Positions 34,543 through 44,730 of a stretch of 64,000 nucleotides of DNA are shown here, in pieces. The notes under the pieces were generated by a model. That model saw nothing but the letters and a program-made list of their open reading frames with translations, was not told the origin of the DNA and did no database searches. The translations under genes were made by a program, and so were the position numbers. Position 1 is the first letter of the stretch; each line of letters opens with the position of its first letter. This DNA comes from an uncultured Saprospiraceae bacterium (GTDB lineage Bacteria > Bacteroidota > Bacteroidia > Chitinophagales > Saprospiraceae). Location of the stretch: assembly GCA_937995755.1 (NCBI GenBank), contig CALKJD010000034.1, forward strand, positions 37,574 through 101,573, read 5' to 3'.

Positions 34543-37500
34543 ATGCCAAAATTTGCACACTTACACTGTCATACCCAATACTCGCTTCTCGATGGCGCAT
34601 CTGAGATAGGAGTGATGATGGACAAGGCTAAAGCTGATGGACAGACTGCAGTAGCTCTTACCGATCATGGAAACATGTTTGGAGCTTATAAGTTTGTGGC
34701 TGAGGCTAATAAAAGAGATATCTTACCAATAGTGGGATGTGAATTCTATATGGTGGAAGATCGCCATAAGAGAAAATTTGAAAAAGCAAAAGGAGAGAGA
34801 GACATTAGGTATCATCAATTGATGTTAGCAAAGAACGCCAAAGGTTACCAGAATCTCTGTAAGCTTTGTTCGCTTGGCTATATCGATGGTCAATATGGAA
34901 AGTTTCCGAGGATAGATAAAGAGTTAGTAGAAAAGTATCATGAGGGTATCATAGCCACGAGTTGCTGCTTAGGTGCAGAAGTGCCGCAGGCGATTATGCA
35001 TGGATTGTTAGAAGAGGCAGAAGAAAAATTGAAGTGGTGGCTTAATCTTTTCGGAGAGGATTATTATGTAGAATTACAGCGTCATAGCGGTTTAGAAAAG
35101 CTAGACTATAGAGATAGAAATGGGAATAAGGCCATATCAAAATATAGTCAAGAAGATATCAATCAGATATTAATAGGTTTTGCTAAGAAACATAATATTA
35201 AAATAATTGCTACTAATGATGTGCATTATGTGGAGGAGGAAGACAATCAGCCACATGATTTACTGCTATGTGTCAATACAGGATCTTTTGTAGAGGACCA
35301 AAATAGATTTAAGTTTGCTTCTTCAGATTTCTACTTCAAGACGCAAGATGAGATGAACCATATTTTCGGTGATGTCCCTGAAGCGATTGATAATACCATG
35401 GAGATTGCTAGTAAGATAGACAAGCTTACACTTAGTAGAGACGTTCTTTTACCTGCATTTCCATTGCCCAAGGGATTTAATAATCAAGAGGACTTCCTTC
35501 GTCATATTACTTATGTAGGTGCTAATAAGAAGTACGGTACGATCACACCAATCATCTCTGAGCGACTCGATTTTGAGTTATCAGTCATTAATGCTTCTGG
35601 GTACCCAGGGTACTTTTTGATTGTACAAGATTTCACTACAGTTGCACGCCAGATGGGAGTAAGTGTTGGTCCTGGTAGGGGATCAGCTGCAGGATCAGCA
35701 GTAGCTTATTGCTTGGGTATTACCAATATTGATCCGATAAAATACGATTTACTATTTGAGAGATTCCTTAATCCTGAGAGGGTATCGCTTCCGGATATTG
35801 ATATTGATTTTGATGATGAAGGTCGTGCCAAAGTCATTGATTATGTAATCGAAAAATATGGGCGAAATCAAGTGGCACAGATCATTACTTACGGTACTAT
35901 GGCAGCTAAGAGTTCGCTAAAGGATGTTGGTCGTGTGATGCAAGTGCCATTAAGTGAAGTAAATGATGTAACCAAATCATTTCCTGAGCAACTTGGAGCT
36001 TCACTTAAAGATGTATTAGCAGAAGGCGGAGTAGCTAAAAAATTAAAGGAAAAACTCAATGGAGATGATGTTGAGAAAGCTGCAAAGTTCCGAGAGCTCT
36101 CAGAACAGGATAACCAAATAGGCGAAATGATTCGGATGGCTAAGAAGCTTGAAGGGTCAGTAAGAAATACTGGGATTCACGCGTGTGGAGTAATCATAAC
36201 GCCAGATGATATTACCAACTATGTACCTGTAACTGTAGCTAAAGACTCAGATATGTTGGTGTCGCAGTTTGATAACTCAGTGGCTGAGGATGCGGGTCTA
36301 TTAAAGATGGATTTCTTAGGTCTTAAAACATTGACGATCATCAAGGATGCCGTACAGAATGTTTTAGACAGTAAAGGGGTTGAGCTCATTCCAGATGAAT
36401 TTCCCTTAGAAGATGAATTGACTTACGAGTTATTCCAAAGAGGAGAAACTGTTGGTATATTTCAGTATGAGTCTCCAGGAATGCAGAAGCACCTCAAGGA
36501 TCTTAAGCCTACAGCTTTTGAGGATTTGATTGCGATGAATGCCTTGTATCGTCCTGGTCCGATGCAGTATATTCCTGATTTCGTAGCGCGTAAGCATGGA
36601 GTCCAAGAGATCAAGTATGATCTTGACGATATGGAAGAGTACCTATCTGAAACTTATGGTATTACAGTCTATCAGGAGCAAGTAATGCTCCTATCGCAAA
36701 AGTTAGCCAATTTCACTAAGGGTGAGGCCGATATGCTGCGTAAGGCGATGGGTAAGAAGAAGAAGAAACTCATTGATGAGATGTTTCCTAAGTTCATGGA
36801 AGGCTGTGAAAAGAATGGACATGATAAAGAAGTATGCAAGAAGGTGTGGACTGACTGGGAAGCATTTGCATCCTATGCATTTAATAAGTCTCACTCTACT
36901 TGTTATGCATTTATAGCTTTCCAAACGGCATATCTCAAAGCGCATTATCCATCAGAATATATGGCATCTGTGCTTAATCATAATAAGACTGATATCAGTA
37001 AGATCAATTTCTTCCTTAGAGAGTGTAAGAGGATGGGTATTACAGTGTTGGGACCAGATATCAATGAGTCTGTCATGAAATTCAACGTGAATGAAAAGGA
37101 TGAAATACGCTTTGGGTTATCTGCTCTTAAAGGAGTAGGAGAGGGGCCAGTAAACGAGATCGTGCGCGCAAGGAAGGATGAGGGTAAGTTTGAAAACCTC
37201 TATGATATGGCGCATAAGCTAAATTTCAAAGCAGTAAATAAAAGATGTCTAGAAAGTCTAGTGCTCGGAGGAGCATTAGATAGCTTTACTGAAGTGAGTA
37301 GAGAGCAATACTTTGGAGGGACAGGAAAGTTTCCAACTCTCTTGGAAGCGATAGTAAGATATGGAAATGCATATCAAACGATGAACGAGACAAATGCGGT
37401 ATCTCTTTTTGGAGAGACTGATGAGACATTGATCGATCAGCCGCAAGTTCCTGAGGTCCTGCCTTGGACAAATATCGATAAGCTTGAAAAAGAAAAGGAA

Positions 37501-38097
37501 GTCACAGGAATATACATTTCAGGACATCCATTAGATGATTTTCAGTTAGAGTTTAAATACTTTGTACAGCATACCCTTGAACAAGCCGAAGCCAGTAAAG
37601 ATCTCTTAGTCAAAGTTGCAGGAATTGTTTCTTCTGCTCAGCATGGTGTATCACAAAGAGGTACTGCATATGGTAGATTTACATTGCAAGATTATCGTGG
37701 TGAGTTAGAGCTAGCGTTGTATAATGAGCAGTATGAAGAGTGGAAATCTTTGTTATTCAAAGGAAATATAATCTATCTAGAAGGTGTGAATAAGAAAGGT
37801 TGGGGAGATAGATATATGTTTAAAGTGAGTAAGATAAAGATGTTAGATACTATAGGAAAACAAATGACAAAGTCAATAACTATCAAGGTGCCGCTAGAGA
37901 GAATCAATGAGCAATTTATCGAACAGCTTGAAGGTCTATGTGAAGAGAATGAAGGAAGTCATAAATTAAAAATGAAAATCTTAGACGGTGAACACCAAGT
38001 TGCTATCGACGTGAAATCTGAGAATAAAATGATTAATGCATCTTTCGAATTCGTTACGGCTTTAGAAGAGATGAATATTTCTTTTAAGTTGAACTAA
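34543..38097 (+). CDS. dnaE: DNA polymerase III alpha subunit (DnaE)
   Basis: Catalytic subunit of the replicative polymerase, 1184 residues, near the usual DnaE length. Order: N-terminal PHP domain (FAHLHCHTQYSLLDGASEI; ALTDHGNMFG), palm with GPGRGSAAGS and the catalytic aspartates in PDIDIDFDDEGR (around residues 418-420), fingers with GIFQYES and MNALYRPGPM, the tandem helix-hairpin-helix region, and a C-terminal OB-fold domain (VKVAGIVSSAQHGVSQRGTAYGRFTLQDYRGELEL). The PHP histidines look retained. It is the DnaE type rather than PolC: no exonuclease insertion. Transcribed alone behind a promoter box. Confidence 0.97.
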   Translation: MPKFAHLHCHTQYSLLDGASEIGVMMDKAKADGQTAVALTDHGNMFGAYKFVAEANKRDILPIVGCEFYMVEDRHKRKFEKAKGERDIRYHQLMLAKNAKGYQNLCKLCSLGYIDGQYGKFPRIDKELVEKYHEGIIATSCCLGAEVPQAIMHGLLEEAEEKLKWWLNLFGEDYYVELQRHSGLEKLDYRDRNGNKAISKYSQEDINQILIGFAKKHNIKIIATNDVHYVEEEDNQPHDLLLCVNTGSFVEDQNRFKFASSDFYFKTQDEMNHIFGDVPEAIDNTMEIASKIDKLTLSRDVLLPAFPLPKGFNNQEDFLRHITYVGANKKYGTITPIISERLDFELSVINASGYPGYFLIVQDFTTVARQMGVSVGPGRGSAAGSAVAYCLGITNIDPIKYDLLFERFLNPERVSLPDIDIDFDDEGRAKVIDYVIEKYGRNQVAQIITYGTMAAKSSLKDVGRVMQVPLSEVNDVTKSFPEQLGASLKDVLAEGGVAKKLKEKLNGDDVEKAAKFRELSEQDNQIGEMIRMAKKLEGSVRNTGIHACGVIITPDDITNYVPVTVAKDSDMLVSQFDNSVAEDAGLLKMDFLGLKTLTIIKDAVQNVLDSKGVELIPDEFPLEDELTYELFQRGETVGIFQYESPGMQKHLKDLKPTAFEDLIAMNALYRPGPMQYIPDFVARKHGVQEIKYDLDDMEEYLSETYGITVYQEQVMLLSQKLANFTKGEADMLRKAMGKKKKKLIDEMFPKFMEGCEKNGHDKEVCKKVWTDWEAFASYAFNKSHSTCYAFIAFQTAYLKAHYPSEYMASVLNHNKTDISKINFFLRECKRMGITVLGPDINESVMKFNVNEKDEIRFGLSALKGVGEGPVNEIVRARKDEGKFENLYDMAHKLNFKAVNKRCLESLVLGGALDSFTEVSREQYFGGTGKFPTLLEAIVRYGNAYQTMNETNAVSLFGETDETLIDQPQVPEVLPWTNIDKLEKEKEVTGIYISGHPLDDFQLEFKYFVQHTLEQAEASKDLLVKVAGIVSSAQHGVSQRGTAYGRFTLQDYRGELELALYNEQYEEWKSLLFKGNIIYLEGVNKKGWGDRYMFKVSKIKMLDTIGKQMTKSITIKVPLERINEQFIEQLEGLCEENEGSHKLKMKILDGEHQVAIDVKSENKMINASFEFVTALEEMNISFKLN

Positions 38098-38254
38098 GAA
38101 AATAGATTTAAAATTCTTAAAAGGAAGTAAAGAGGAGAAGTGTGTTTATTATGATTATTAACAACTATTAATACTCATATTAGCAGAACTAGGCTATCAG
38201 TTTTTGAAGGTTCTTATCCTTATTTTATTACCTTTAATGGAACAATTACTACTT

Positions 38255-38953
38255 ATGAATAAATTAGTGAAAGACGCCAAAGAAGGCCTCGCAGGAGTTA
38301 AAGATGGCATGACATTAATGTTGGGCGGATTTGGACTCTGTGGTATTCCAGAGAACTGTATATCCGCACTAGTAGAGGAAGGTGTAAAGGATCTTACATG
38401 TATTTCTAATAATGCTGGAGTAGATGATTTTGGAATCGGACTGATGCTTCAGAAGCGTCAAGTGAAGAAGATGATTTCTAGCTACGTAGGCGAAAATGAT
38501 GAATTTGAGCGTCAAATGCTTTCTGGTGAACTAGAAGTAGACTTAATTCCGCAAGGTTCTCTAGCTGAGAGATGTAGAGCAGGTGGAGCAGGTATACCAG
38601 CATTTTTTACGCCAGCAGGCTATGGTACCGAAGTAGCTATCGGAAAAGAAGTCAGGTACTTCGATGGTAAGCCACATATCTTAGAGTCAGCATTACACGC
38701 GGATTATGCTTTAGTCAAAGCATGGAAAGGTGATCGCTACGGTAATATCATATTCAAAGGAACAGCACGTAATTTCAATCCTGTGATGGCAATGGCTGGC
38801 AAGATCACGGTCGTAGAAGTAGAAGAAATAGTTGAACCAGGAGAGTTGGACCCTAATTTCATACATATTCCAGGTGTATTCGTTCAGCGTATATTCCAAG
38901 GAAAGGGTTACGAAAAACGTATCGAACAGAGGACAACTAGACCAAAAGCTTAG
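38255..38953 (+). CDS. scoA: 3-oxoacid CoA-transferase subunit A
   Basis: Alpha subunit of a succinyl-CoA:3-ketoacid (acetoacetate) CoA-transferase, which moves CoA between succinate and acetoacetate for ketone-body or butanoate use. About 232 residues from the ATG at 38255 ([28 protein letters not shown]); the ORF-track start adds a hydrophobic run with no family counterpart. [10 protein letters not shown] is the glycine-rich CoA-site motif, and [11 protein letters not shown] and [20 protein letters not shown] are diagnostic. The B subunit follows 107 bases later. Confidence 0.93.
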   Translation: MNKLVKDAKEGLAGVKDGMTLMLGGFGLCGIPENCISALVEEGVKDLTCISNNAGVDDFGIGLMLQKRQVKKMISSYVGENDEFERQMLSGELEVDLIPQGSLAERCRAGGAGIPAFFTPAGYGTEVAIGKEVRYFDGKPHILESALHADYALVKAWKGDRYGNIIFKGTARNFNPVMAMAGKITVVEVEEIVEPGELDPNFIHIPGVFVQRIFQGKGYEKRIEQRTTRPKA

Positions 38954-39060
38954 TAACAACTTACAAAGTTTGAAAACCCTGATTCCAAAATTAATAGAGA
39001 TGCAAGCCAAAGACTTAATTTGCTCTCGAACACTCATAATCGATAAATCGCACACTCGCA

Positions 39061-39714
39061 ATGTTAGATAGAAATCAAATAGCTCAACGTATCGCTCAGG
39101 AACTTCAAGATGGTTGGTATGTCAATCTCGGAATTGGTATCCCTACATTAGTAGCGAACTATATTCCAGATGGCATTCATGTCGAATTTCAATCAGAGAA
39201 CGGATTGTTAGGCATGGGCCCATTTCCATTTGAAGGTGAAGAAGATGCAGATCTTATCAATGCAGGAAAGCAAACGGTAACGATGCAGAAGGGTGGAAGT
39301 ATATTTGATTCCAGTATGAGTTTTGCTATGATCAGAGGTCAGCATGTCCAGTTAACAGTATTAGGAGCAATGGAAGTATCTGATAGCGGAGATATAGCCA
39401 ACTGGAAAATACCAGGTAAAATGGTAAAAGGTATGGGAGGCGCTATGGATCTAGTTGCATCAGCAGATAATATCATAGTAGCTATGAGTCATACTAATCG
39501 AAAGGGACAATCTAAGTTGTTACGTCAGTGTTCTTTACCTCTTACAGGCGTAAAGTGCGTAAAGAAGGTAGTGACAAACATGGCTGTGCTAGATATTACA
39601 CCTAATGGATTTCAATTATTGGAAAGGGCTCCTGGGGTCTCTGTCCAAGAAATACAGGCCGCTACAGAAGGGCGTCTAATCATTGAGGGCGATGTTCCTG
39701 AGATGCAATTTTAG
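39061..39714 (+). CDS. scoB: 3-oxoacid CoA-transferase subunit B
   Basis: Beta subunit of the same CoA-transferase, 217 residues. VNLGIGIPTLVANYIP and the active-site segment FQSENGLLGMGP carry the catalytic glutamate (in SENG) that forms the CoA thioester intermediate; GGSIFDSSMSFAMIRGQHV and TNMAVLDI follow as in the family. The 107-base spacer between the subunits is longer than usual for this pair and holds a shadow ORF but no visible terminator, so they are probably still co-transcribed. Confidence 0.94.
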   Translation: MLDRNQIAQRIAQELQDGWYVNLGIGIPTLVANYIPDGIHVEFQSENGLLGMGPFPFEGEEDADLINAGKQTVTMQKGGSIFDSSMSFAMIRGQHVQLTVLGAMEVSDSGDIANWKIPGKMVKGMGGAMDLVASADNIIVAMSHTNRKGQSKLLRQCSLPLTGVKCVKKVVTNMAVLDITPNGFQLLERAPGVSVQEIQAATEGRLIIEGDVPEMQF

Positions 39715-40575
39715 AGAATTTAAAGCATAAACCCTTGATTTTTTATTTGTAAACTACTTTACATTTAGGGTTGCCATCTGTCCATCTCAAAAGAATGTTC
39801 ATATTTTTTACCTTATATTAGTTATAGTTATTAGTTGATGAATTATCTATAGTTTTTTAATACTGCACATATTTAATATAGATCAATTTACAAGGCTTAT
39901 TTACTTAGAATTATGTTTTATAGTTCTTTGGATTGGCGTGTTATGTAGATTGTTTTTAACTGAATTGAATTAACTCTAAAATATGTGCAATGTTATATTA
40001 TATACCTTTCGAATTTACTTCTCGTAAAATTTCACAATCATTTCTGAAGATCAGCTTTGTCAATTTACAGATAGGCGATCGATTTAAATGCAAAATTTGA
40101 TTTAAACTCAATTTTGAACATCCAATAGAGCTACTACTAAGTGATATTGCCTATCTCAAATGTTTTTATTTGAAAGCATATCTATTGGATAGATGTCAGA
40201 TGGATGAGGGTAGTTTGGTGATTTCTCAGAAAGATTGCCAAAAACAGAATAGAAATAACCGAAAAACGAAAGTTCCATATTCCTGGCTTGTCTCAAGCCA
40301 TATTTGCATCGTGAATATTCACAGTTAAATATATACACTTACATTTTTGGAATAATTGGATACTTAAGTAAGAAAAGTAGTTGTCAACTTTATTGATAAT
40401 TCCTTGAAATAATAACAACCGAAAGGTATTAGCCTTAGAAGTGGGTAGCTATTTGAAAAGTAGTTTTCCGAACCAATTTATTATTCTTTTATTATTTGCT
40501 TTGGAGTGTTGCTCTCCCTGGCATTCATAAATATATGTGCTATTTATTTATGATTAACAACTTAAAATAAATATT
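39715..40575. other. 860-base stretch without a gene
   Basis: AT-rich and free of convincing ORFs. It contains a perfect 10-bp inverted repeat (ATCCAATAGA at 40120-40129 with TCTATTGGAT at 40181-40190) enclosing a smaller stem TCAAAT/ATTTGA, and CATAAATA/TATTTATG just before the next gene. I see no exact TAnnTTTG box, no tRNA and no insertion sequence. It may hold regulatory DNA for the subtilase, or be remnant sequence. Confidence 0.5.
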
Positions 40576-42861
40576 ATGAAAAATGCCCTTTTAGTACTAT
40601 TTAGTTTGCTTTACTTTAATGTATTCGCCCAATCTGTTAAAGATAATAAGGCGAAAATTAGAAATCAAAACATCAATTTAATTGATGCAAAAACCAATGC
40701 TGAAAAAAGTTATTTATCGATTTTTGATTTAGGAAATAACGATAAATATTTAAAAGATGTTGAAGGAAAAATAATCGGAAAGTTCGGTTATATAGATCAT
40801 GAAGGAAATCCTTTTTATTATACTAACCTATCAAACGATGCGGCGGTAACTACATCTACAGATAAGCTGCATAATGATGCAGGCTTAGGATACGATTTGG
40901 ATGGAACAGGATTGAACGTACTCATTAATGAATCAGGTTCTCCACGATTTACTCATGAACTATTTGCAGGCTCTGGAGGAACTAGAGTTGTAGCAAGTTC
41001 TGATCCATTTTCTAATCATGCTACTTGGGTTGCCGGTATCATAGGTTCTAATGATGCGCTTGGAATTACGTATAGAGGAATGGCTCCTAATGTATCGTTG
41101 GAAATGCAAGAAAATTATGTAACGCAGTATGCTGAAAATTTAATTTCTAATCATTCTATAATTAGATCAAATGGTACGTACCAACCATTTTTTGATTTGA
41201 ATACCTATAATGCTCCTATGCATCTTGAAGTAACGGCTTCTGGTAATGTGGTTGGAGGTAGTTATTATTTGGCAAACAATTCTAAAAATGAATTAACGGT
41301 AGGTAATGTTGCTGATATAGTGGATTATTCTAGTCCGATGGATGTAGTGTATTCTGGATCAGGTGTAGGTCCAACTATTGATGGAAGGATTAAGCCAGAT
41401 TTGGTGGCAAATGGTGTTTCTGTGGGAAGTGCATCTTCATCTTCTGATGTTGGAATTTTAACTTCTGGAGGCTCTTCTGCATCATGTGCTAATGCATCGG
41501 GTTCGCTTATCCTTGTGCAAGAATATTATGAATCTTTGGTAGATTCCTTTATGCGAGCAAGTACCCTCAAAGCATTAGCTGTACATACAGCGACTGAGGC
41601 TGGATCGTATCCTGGTCCAGATTACATTTATGGATATGGTTTGCTTAATTCATTGGAGATGGTGCGCTTGTTAGATGATAATGAAAACACAAGTCTCATT
41701 TTTGAAGAGAGTCTAGATGATAGTGAGGTATTTCAGATGGATGTGTACCCTAACTATAGCGAGCCACTCATTGTGACTCTAGCATGGACAGATCCTAGTA
41801 ATGGTCAATACATATTCCCTTTCAATGGTAATCAAATCGATACGAGTCTTAGAGCATTGGTTAATGACCTAGATGTAAAGATTGTTGGTGATGGCATGGA
41901 GTTTTATCCCTATCTATTGGATAGAATGAATCCATGTGCGCCACCTACTACAGGAGTGAATGTATTCGACAACTTAGAAATGATTGAAATTCCCAATTTG
42001 CCTAATATAGATGGTGCTTATACTGTTGAGGTTTCACACAAAGGAACATTGGTTAATGGTCTTCAGAACTTCTCACTTATTGTAACTGGAGTAGCAGAGT
42101 CATCATCTCAGGCAATTATGAATGACATATGTTTTTCTGAAAGCGAATCTTGTGAATGGGAATTGTCTAAGTCGCAAGAGGCGGATGTAATGGTGGAAGG
42201 AGAACTGACTATTACTAGCCTTGTAGGTAATGATTTATATTCTTTAAATGTATTGCCTGGTGGTGAGCTTACCTTATCAAATGCTGAACTTCATGGGGCT
42301 CACATTTATATCTATCCGCAAGCTAATCTTATTGTTGATGGACGTACTGATTTGAATAATAGTACAATTACTATTCTTAGTGAAGAGTCTGTAAGTTACA
42401 TGAGTAATGCAGAGTTGAAATTAAACGATGCAACTTCAGGAGTTAAGAAAATGGGAATGGAAGATAGCGTACTTTCTAATATTGTAACTGGAAGTGGAGG
42501 ATTAGAAATTTTAGATAATGAAGATTATTTAGTAGATACAATCCATATCAATAATATGATCAATCAAGATTCTATAATAAGTGGCTATGATAATATCATA
42601 ATTGGAGATATAAACAATAGTAATGTTTGTATCGAGAATGAAAGCATCGTGACTTTAGTAGGTAATAAAATCACACTTTCAACAGAAGGGATAGTAATAG
42701 CGCCTGGATCAGAACTAGTAGTGAAGAAGCATGTAGGAAATGACGAACTCATAATACCTAGTGCAAGTTTGAACTCAGTAGTACATAAGTATTATAACGG
42801 TATTACATATCCAAGTCAACCTTGTTTTCACGTGCCTATAAATGTATATGATCCTAACTAA
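40576..42861 (+). CDS. Secreted S8-like subtilase with altered catalytic aspartate
   Basis: Exported protein of 761 residues (signal peptide ending FNVFA-QS) with a subtilisin-fold domain at about 105-365. His148 sits in SNHATWVAGII, the oxyanion Asn224 in TASGN, and Ser301 in GGSSASCANASG. Where the family has an Asp-containing motif (D-G-G or D-S-G before THxEF) this protein has LINESG with Asn118, so the triad is incomplete. The span between His148 and the oxyanion Asn also looks short. Residues ~370-500 resemble a P/proprotein-like beta-sandwich. The remainder is repetitive beta structure (LTLSNAELHGAHIYIYPQANLIVDG). No type IX C-terminal signal is evident. Confidence 0.78.
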   Translation: MKNALLVLFSLLYFNVFAQSVKDNKAKIRNQNINLIDAKTNAEKSYLSIFDLGNNDKYLKDVEGKIIGKFGYIDHEGNPFYYTNLSNDAAVTTSTDKLHNDAGLGYDLDGTGLNVLINESGSPRFTHELFAGSGGTRVVASSDPFSNHATWVAGIIGSNDALGITYRGMAPNVSLEMQENYVTQYAENLISNHSIIRSNGTYQPFFDLNTYNAPMHLEVTASGNVVGGSYYLANNSKNELTVGNVADIVDYSSPMDVVYSGSGVGPTIDGRIKPDLVANGVSVGSASSSSDVGILTSGGSSASCANASGSLILVQEYYESLVDSFMRASTLKALAVHTATEAGSYPGPDYIYGYGLLNSLEMVRLLDDNENTSLIFEESLDDSEVFQMDVYPNYSEPLIVTLAWTDPSNGQYIFPFNGNQIDTSLRALVNDLDVKIVGDGMEFYPYLLDRMNPCAPPTTGVNVFDNLEMIEIPNLPNIDGAYTVEVSHKGTLVNGLQNFSLIVTGVAESSSQAIMNDICFSESESCEWELSKSQEADVMVEGELTITSLVGNDLYSLNVLPGGELTLSNAELHGAHIYIYPQANLIVDGRTDLNNSTITILSEESVSYMSNAELKLNDATSGVKKMGMEDSVLSNIVTGSGGLEILDNEDYLVDTIHINNMINQDSIISGYDNIIIGDINNSNVCIENESIVTLVGNKITLSTEGIVIAPGSELVVKKHVGNDELIIPSASLNSVVHKYYNGITYPSQPCFHVPINVYDPN

Positions 42862-42915
42862 GGGCATTATGTTTTTTGAAATTATTAATAAGAATAGAAT
42901 TTTAAAATTTTGATT

Positions 42916-43263
42916 ATGGGAGAGTATAAATTATTTGAAGGAAGAAATAGAAATCAATCGTTGTGCGTAAAAGTGTTTGAAGGAATATTCATCATACCAT
43001 TTGATGAAATCGATTATCTGACAAGCCAAAGTAATTACACAACTATACATAAGTCCGATGGGACACAATTAGTAGCCTCAAAAACTTTGGGCTCATACGA
43101 GAATATATTAGATGATCGATTTATAAGGATACATTCTTCGACCATTGTTAACTATACCAAGATCAAGTGGATAAGTAACAATATGGCAAGCCTTAGAATA
43201 AATACTGGAGATGTATTGCAAGTTGCTAGAGCTCGCAAAGATGTTTTGGGTATTCTATTCTAG
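42916..43263 (+). CDS. Stand-alone LytTR DNA-binding protein
   Basis: DNA-binding protein of about 115 residues consisting of a LytTR domain alone: FIIPFDEIDYLTSQSNYTTIHKSDG, VASKTLGSYENIL and FIRIHSSTIVNYTKIKWI are characteristic. It has no receiver domain, so it probably responds to a partner or acts constitutively. The ATG at 42916 is preferred to the TTG used by the ORF track. It lies 54 bases after the subtilase gene and may share its transcript or regulate the region. A terminator lies downstream within the 3' end of the convergent gene. Confidence 0.88.
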   Translation: MGEYKLFEGRNRNQSLCVKVFEGIFIIPFDEIDYLTSQSNYTTIHKSDGTQLVASKTLGSYENILDDRFIRIHSSTIVNYTKIKWISNNMASLRINTGDVLQVARARKDVLGILF

Positions 43264-43304
43264 GTGACTGAATACTCATTGTTTTAATACAAATTGATTG
43301 ATAC

Positions 43305-43667
43305 CTAGAGCGCTCCAACTTTAAACGTTGGGGCGTTTTTAGGATTATACAAGAATCCGTAGTAGTTAAATTGGAGTTTCATTAAATCTGCACTTGTAGA
43401 ACCTCTAGTTCCATTAGGTAGTCTTACACCAATTTTTAAGGTCTGTATATGGCCATCGTCTAAGAACTGGGTTTGACTATAATCTAGTTCTATATTGCTG
43501 GTTTCGCGAAGGTCTGATTTGATTCTAAATAGCTCATCCTTGGTAGTCATATGAGAAAACTTTACTTCCGCAAAGTCTTTATGTATATCAGATACAGTAG
43601 GTAGATCTTTGGGTTGACAACTGAATAGAAAGAATGCTAAAATGCTAAAAGTAATTATCTGTTTCAT
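43305..43667 (-). CDS. Hypothetical lipoprotein
   Basis: Small lipoprotein of about 120 residues starting at MKQIITFSILAFFLFSC, which gives a clean signal peptide and lipobox; the ORF track begins nine residues earlier. The mature part has alternating strand and helix without a known motif (MTTKDELFRIKSDLRETSNIELDYSQTQFLDDG). Function unknown. Its last codons double as the terminator hairpin of the opposing gene. Confidence 0.65.
   Translation of the reverse strand: MKQIITFSILAFFLFSCQPKDLPTVSDIHKDFAEVKFSHMTTKDELFRIKSDLRETSNIELDYSQTQFLDDGHIQTLKIGVRLPNGTRGSTSADLMKLQFNYYGFLYNPKNAPTFKVGAL
43311..43340 (+). terminator. Intrinsic terminator overlapping the convergent gene
   Basis: CGCTCCAAC pairs with GTTGGGGCG (one G-T) around 7 bases and is followed by five Ts, so it should end the plus-strand LytTR transcript. 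It lies within the last codons of the minus-strand lipoprotein gene. Confidence 0.8.
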
Positions 43668-43867
43668 GGGATTGCTAGATTTCGTAGGTATCATAACGTT
43701 TCGATAGTTTAGTTTATTGGTTTGTCAATTAATTTCAGGGTTATTTTCTTAACCTCTCCTTAACTTACAATACAAGGCTTGTTTTCGTTTACTCTTGAGT
43801 GGTAAGTGATTGATTGACAGATCATAAGATTAGTAAACTTTCATAGCCATTATTCATAAAAATATTG

Positions 43868-43875
43868 TAATTTTG
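43868..43875 (+). promoter_or_regulatory. Bacteroidota -7 promoter element (TAATTTTG) for bamD
   Basis: Exact TAnnTTTG match 54 bases before bamD, giving a leader of about 45-50 bases. The -33 half is weak. Confidence 0.5.
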
Positions 43876-43929
43876 CACGCTTGATCGGAATTTGGGCTAA
43901 TCCATTGACCATCAACTAGATATAAGACG

Positions 43930-44730
43930 ATGAATAGAGTTTTAACCATATTAGTTTTTGCTGTGATACTGATGACTTCATGTAAGTCTAAGTATGAAAC
44001 GATTCGTACTAGTCAAGACCCTGAGTTAATCTATAGCTCTGGATTGGACTATTATAATCAAGGAGATTGGTATAGAGCTCAGTCATTATTTGAGATTGTT
44101 TTGCCATTATATAGAGGTAAAGAGCAAGCAGAAGAACTGTACTATAAGTATGCATACACGCATTACAATGTAGATCAGTTTATTTTAGCTGCACATTATT
44201 TCGATCAGTTTTCTAAGACATTCTACAATAGTGATAAAAAGGAAGAAGCTAGATTTATGTCTGCATTTTCTAATTATCGACTTTCTCCTAACTATAAGTT
44301 AGACCAGACATATACATTGAAGGCTATAGAGGCGTTCCAAGATTTTACTAATACATTTCCTCGAAGTGATAGAGTGCAGCAATGTAACGATCTAATCGAT
44401 GAGCTGAGAGAAAAATTAGAAGATAAGGCTTATTATGCCTCGAAGTTATACTATACTACTGGGTTTTATGAATCTGCATTAGCCGCTTTTGGTAATATGC
44501 TAAAGGATTTTCCTGGTTCAGAAAACGCTGAAGAAGTTCGTTACCTAATGGTGAAGTCAGCTTACATTCAAGCGGACAATAGTATATATGATAAAAAAGA
44601 AGACCGTTTTCGTGAAACTGCTAAGCTCTATAATGAGTTTAAGAAGAAGTATGCGAAATCAGAATACGATGAAGAACTAACTAAGATCTTTGAAGAAACT
44701 ACTAAACAGCTACAAAAATTTAAAGTATGA
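43930..44730 (+). CDS. bamD: Outer-membrane assembly lipoprotein BamD
   Basis: Essential BAM-complex lipoprotein that helps insert beta-barrel proteins into the outer membrane. 266 residues; lipobox MTSC (Cys18) and five TPR-like helical pairs (GLDYYNQGDWYRAQSLFEIVL, KYAYTHYNVDQFILAAHYFDQF, AIEAFQDFTNTFPRSDRVQQC, SKLYYTTGFYESALAAFGNML). The stop overlaps the omega-subunit gene by 4 bases (ATGA), the standard Bacteroidota arrangement bamD-rpoZ-coaBC-DUF4835. Confidence 0.94.
   Translation: MNRVLTILVFAVILMTSCKSKYETIRTSQDPELIYSSGLDYYNQGDWYRAQSLFEIVLPLYRGKEQAEELYYKYAYTHYNVDQFILAAHYFDQFSKTFYNSDKKEEARFMSAFSNYRLSPNYKLDQTYTLKAIEAFQDFTNTFPRSDRVQQCNDLIDELREKLEDKAYYASKLYYTTGFYESALAAFGNMLKDFPGSENAEEVRYLMVKSAYIQADNSIYDKKEDRFRETAKLYNEFKKKYAKSEYDEELTKIFEETTKQLQKFKV

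Noticed and set aside
38832-39071. 79-residue ORF between the CoA-transferase subunits
   Set aside because: Overlaps scoA in another frame and reads into scoB; no support.
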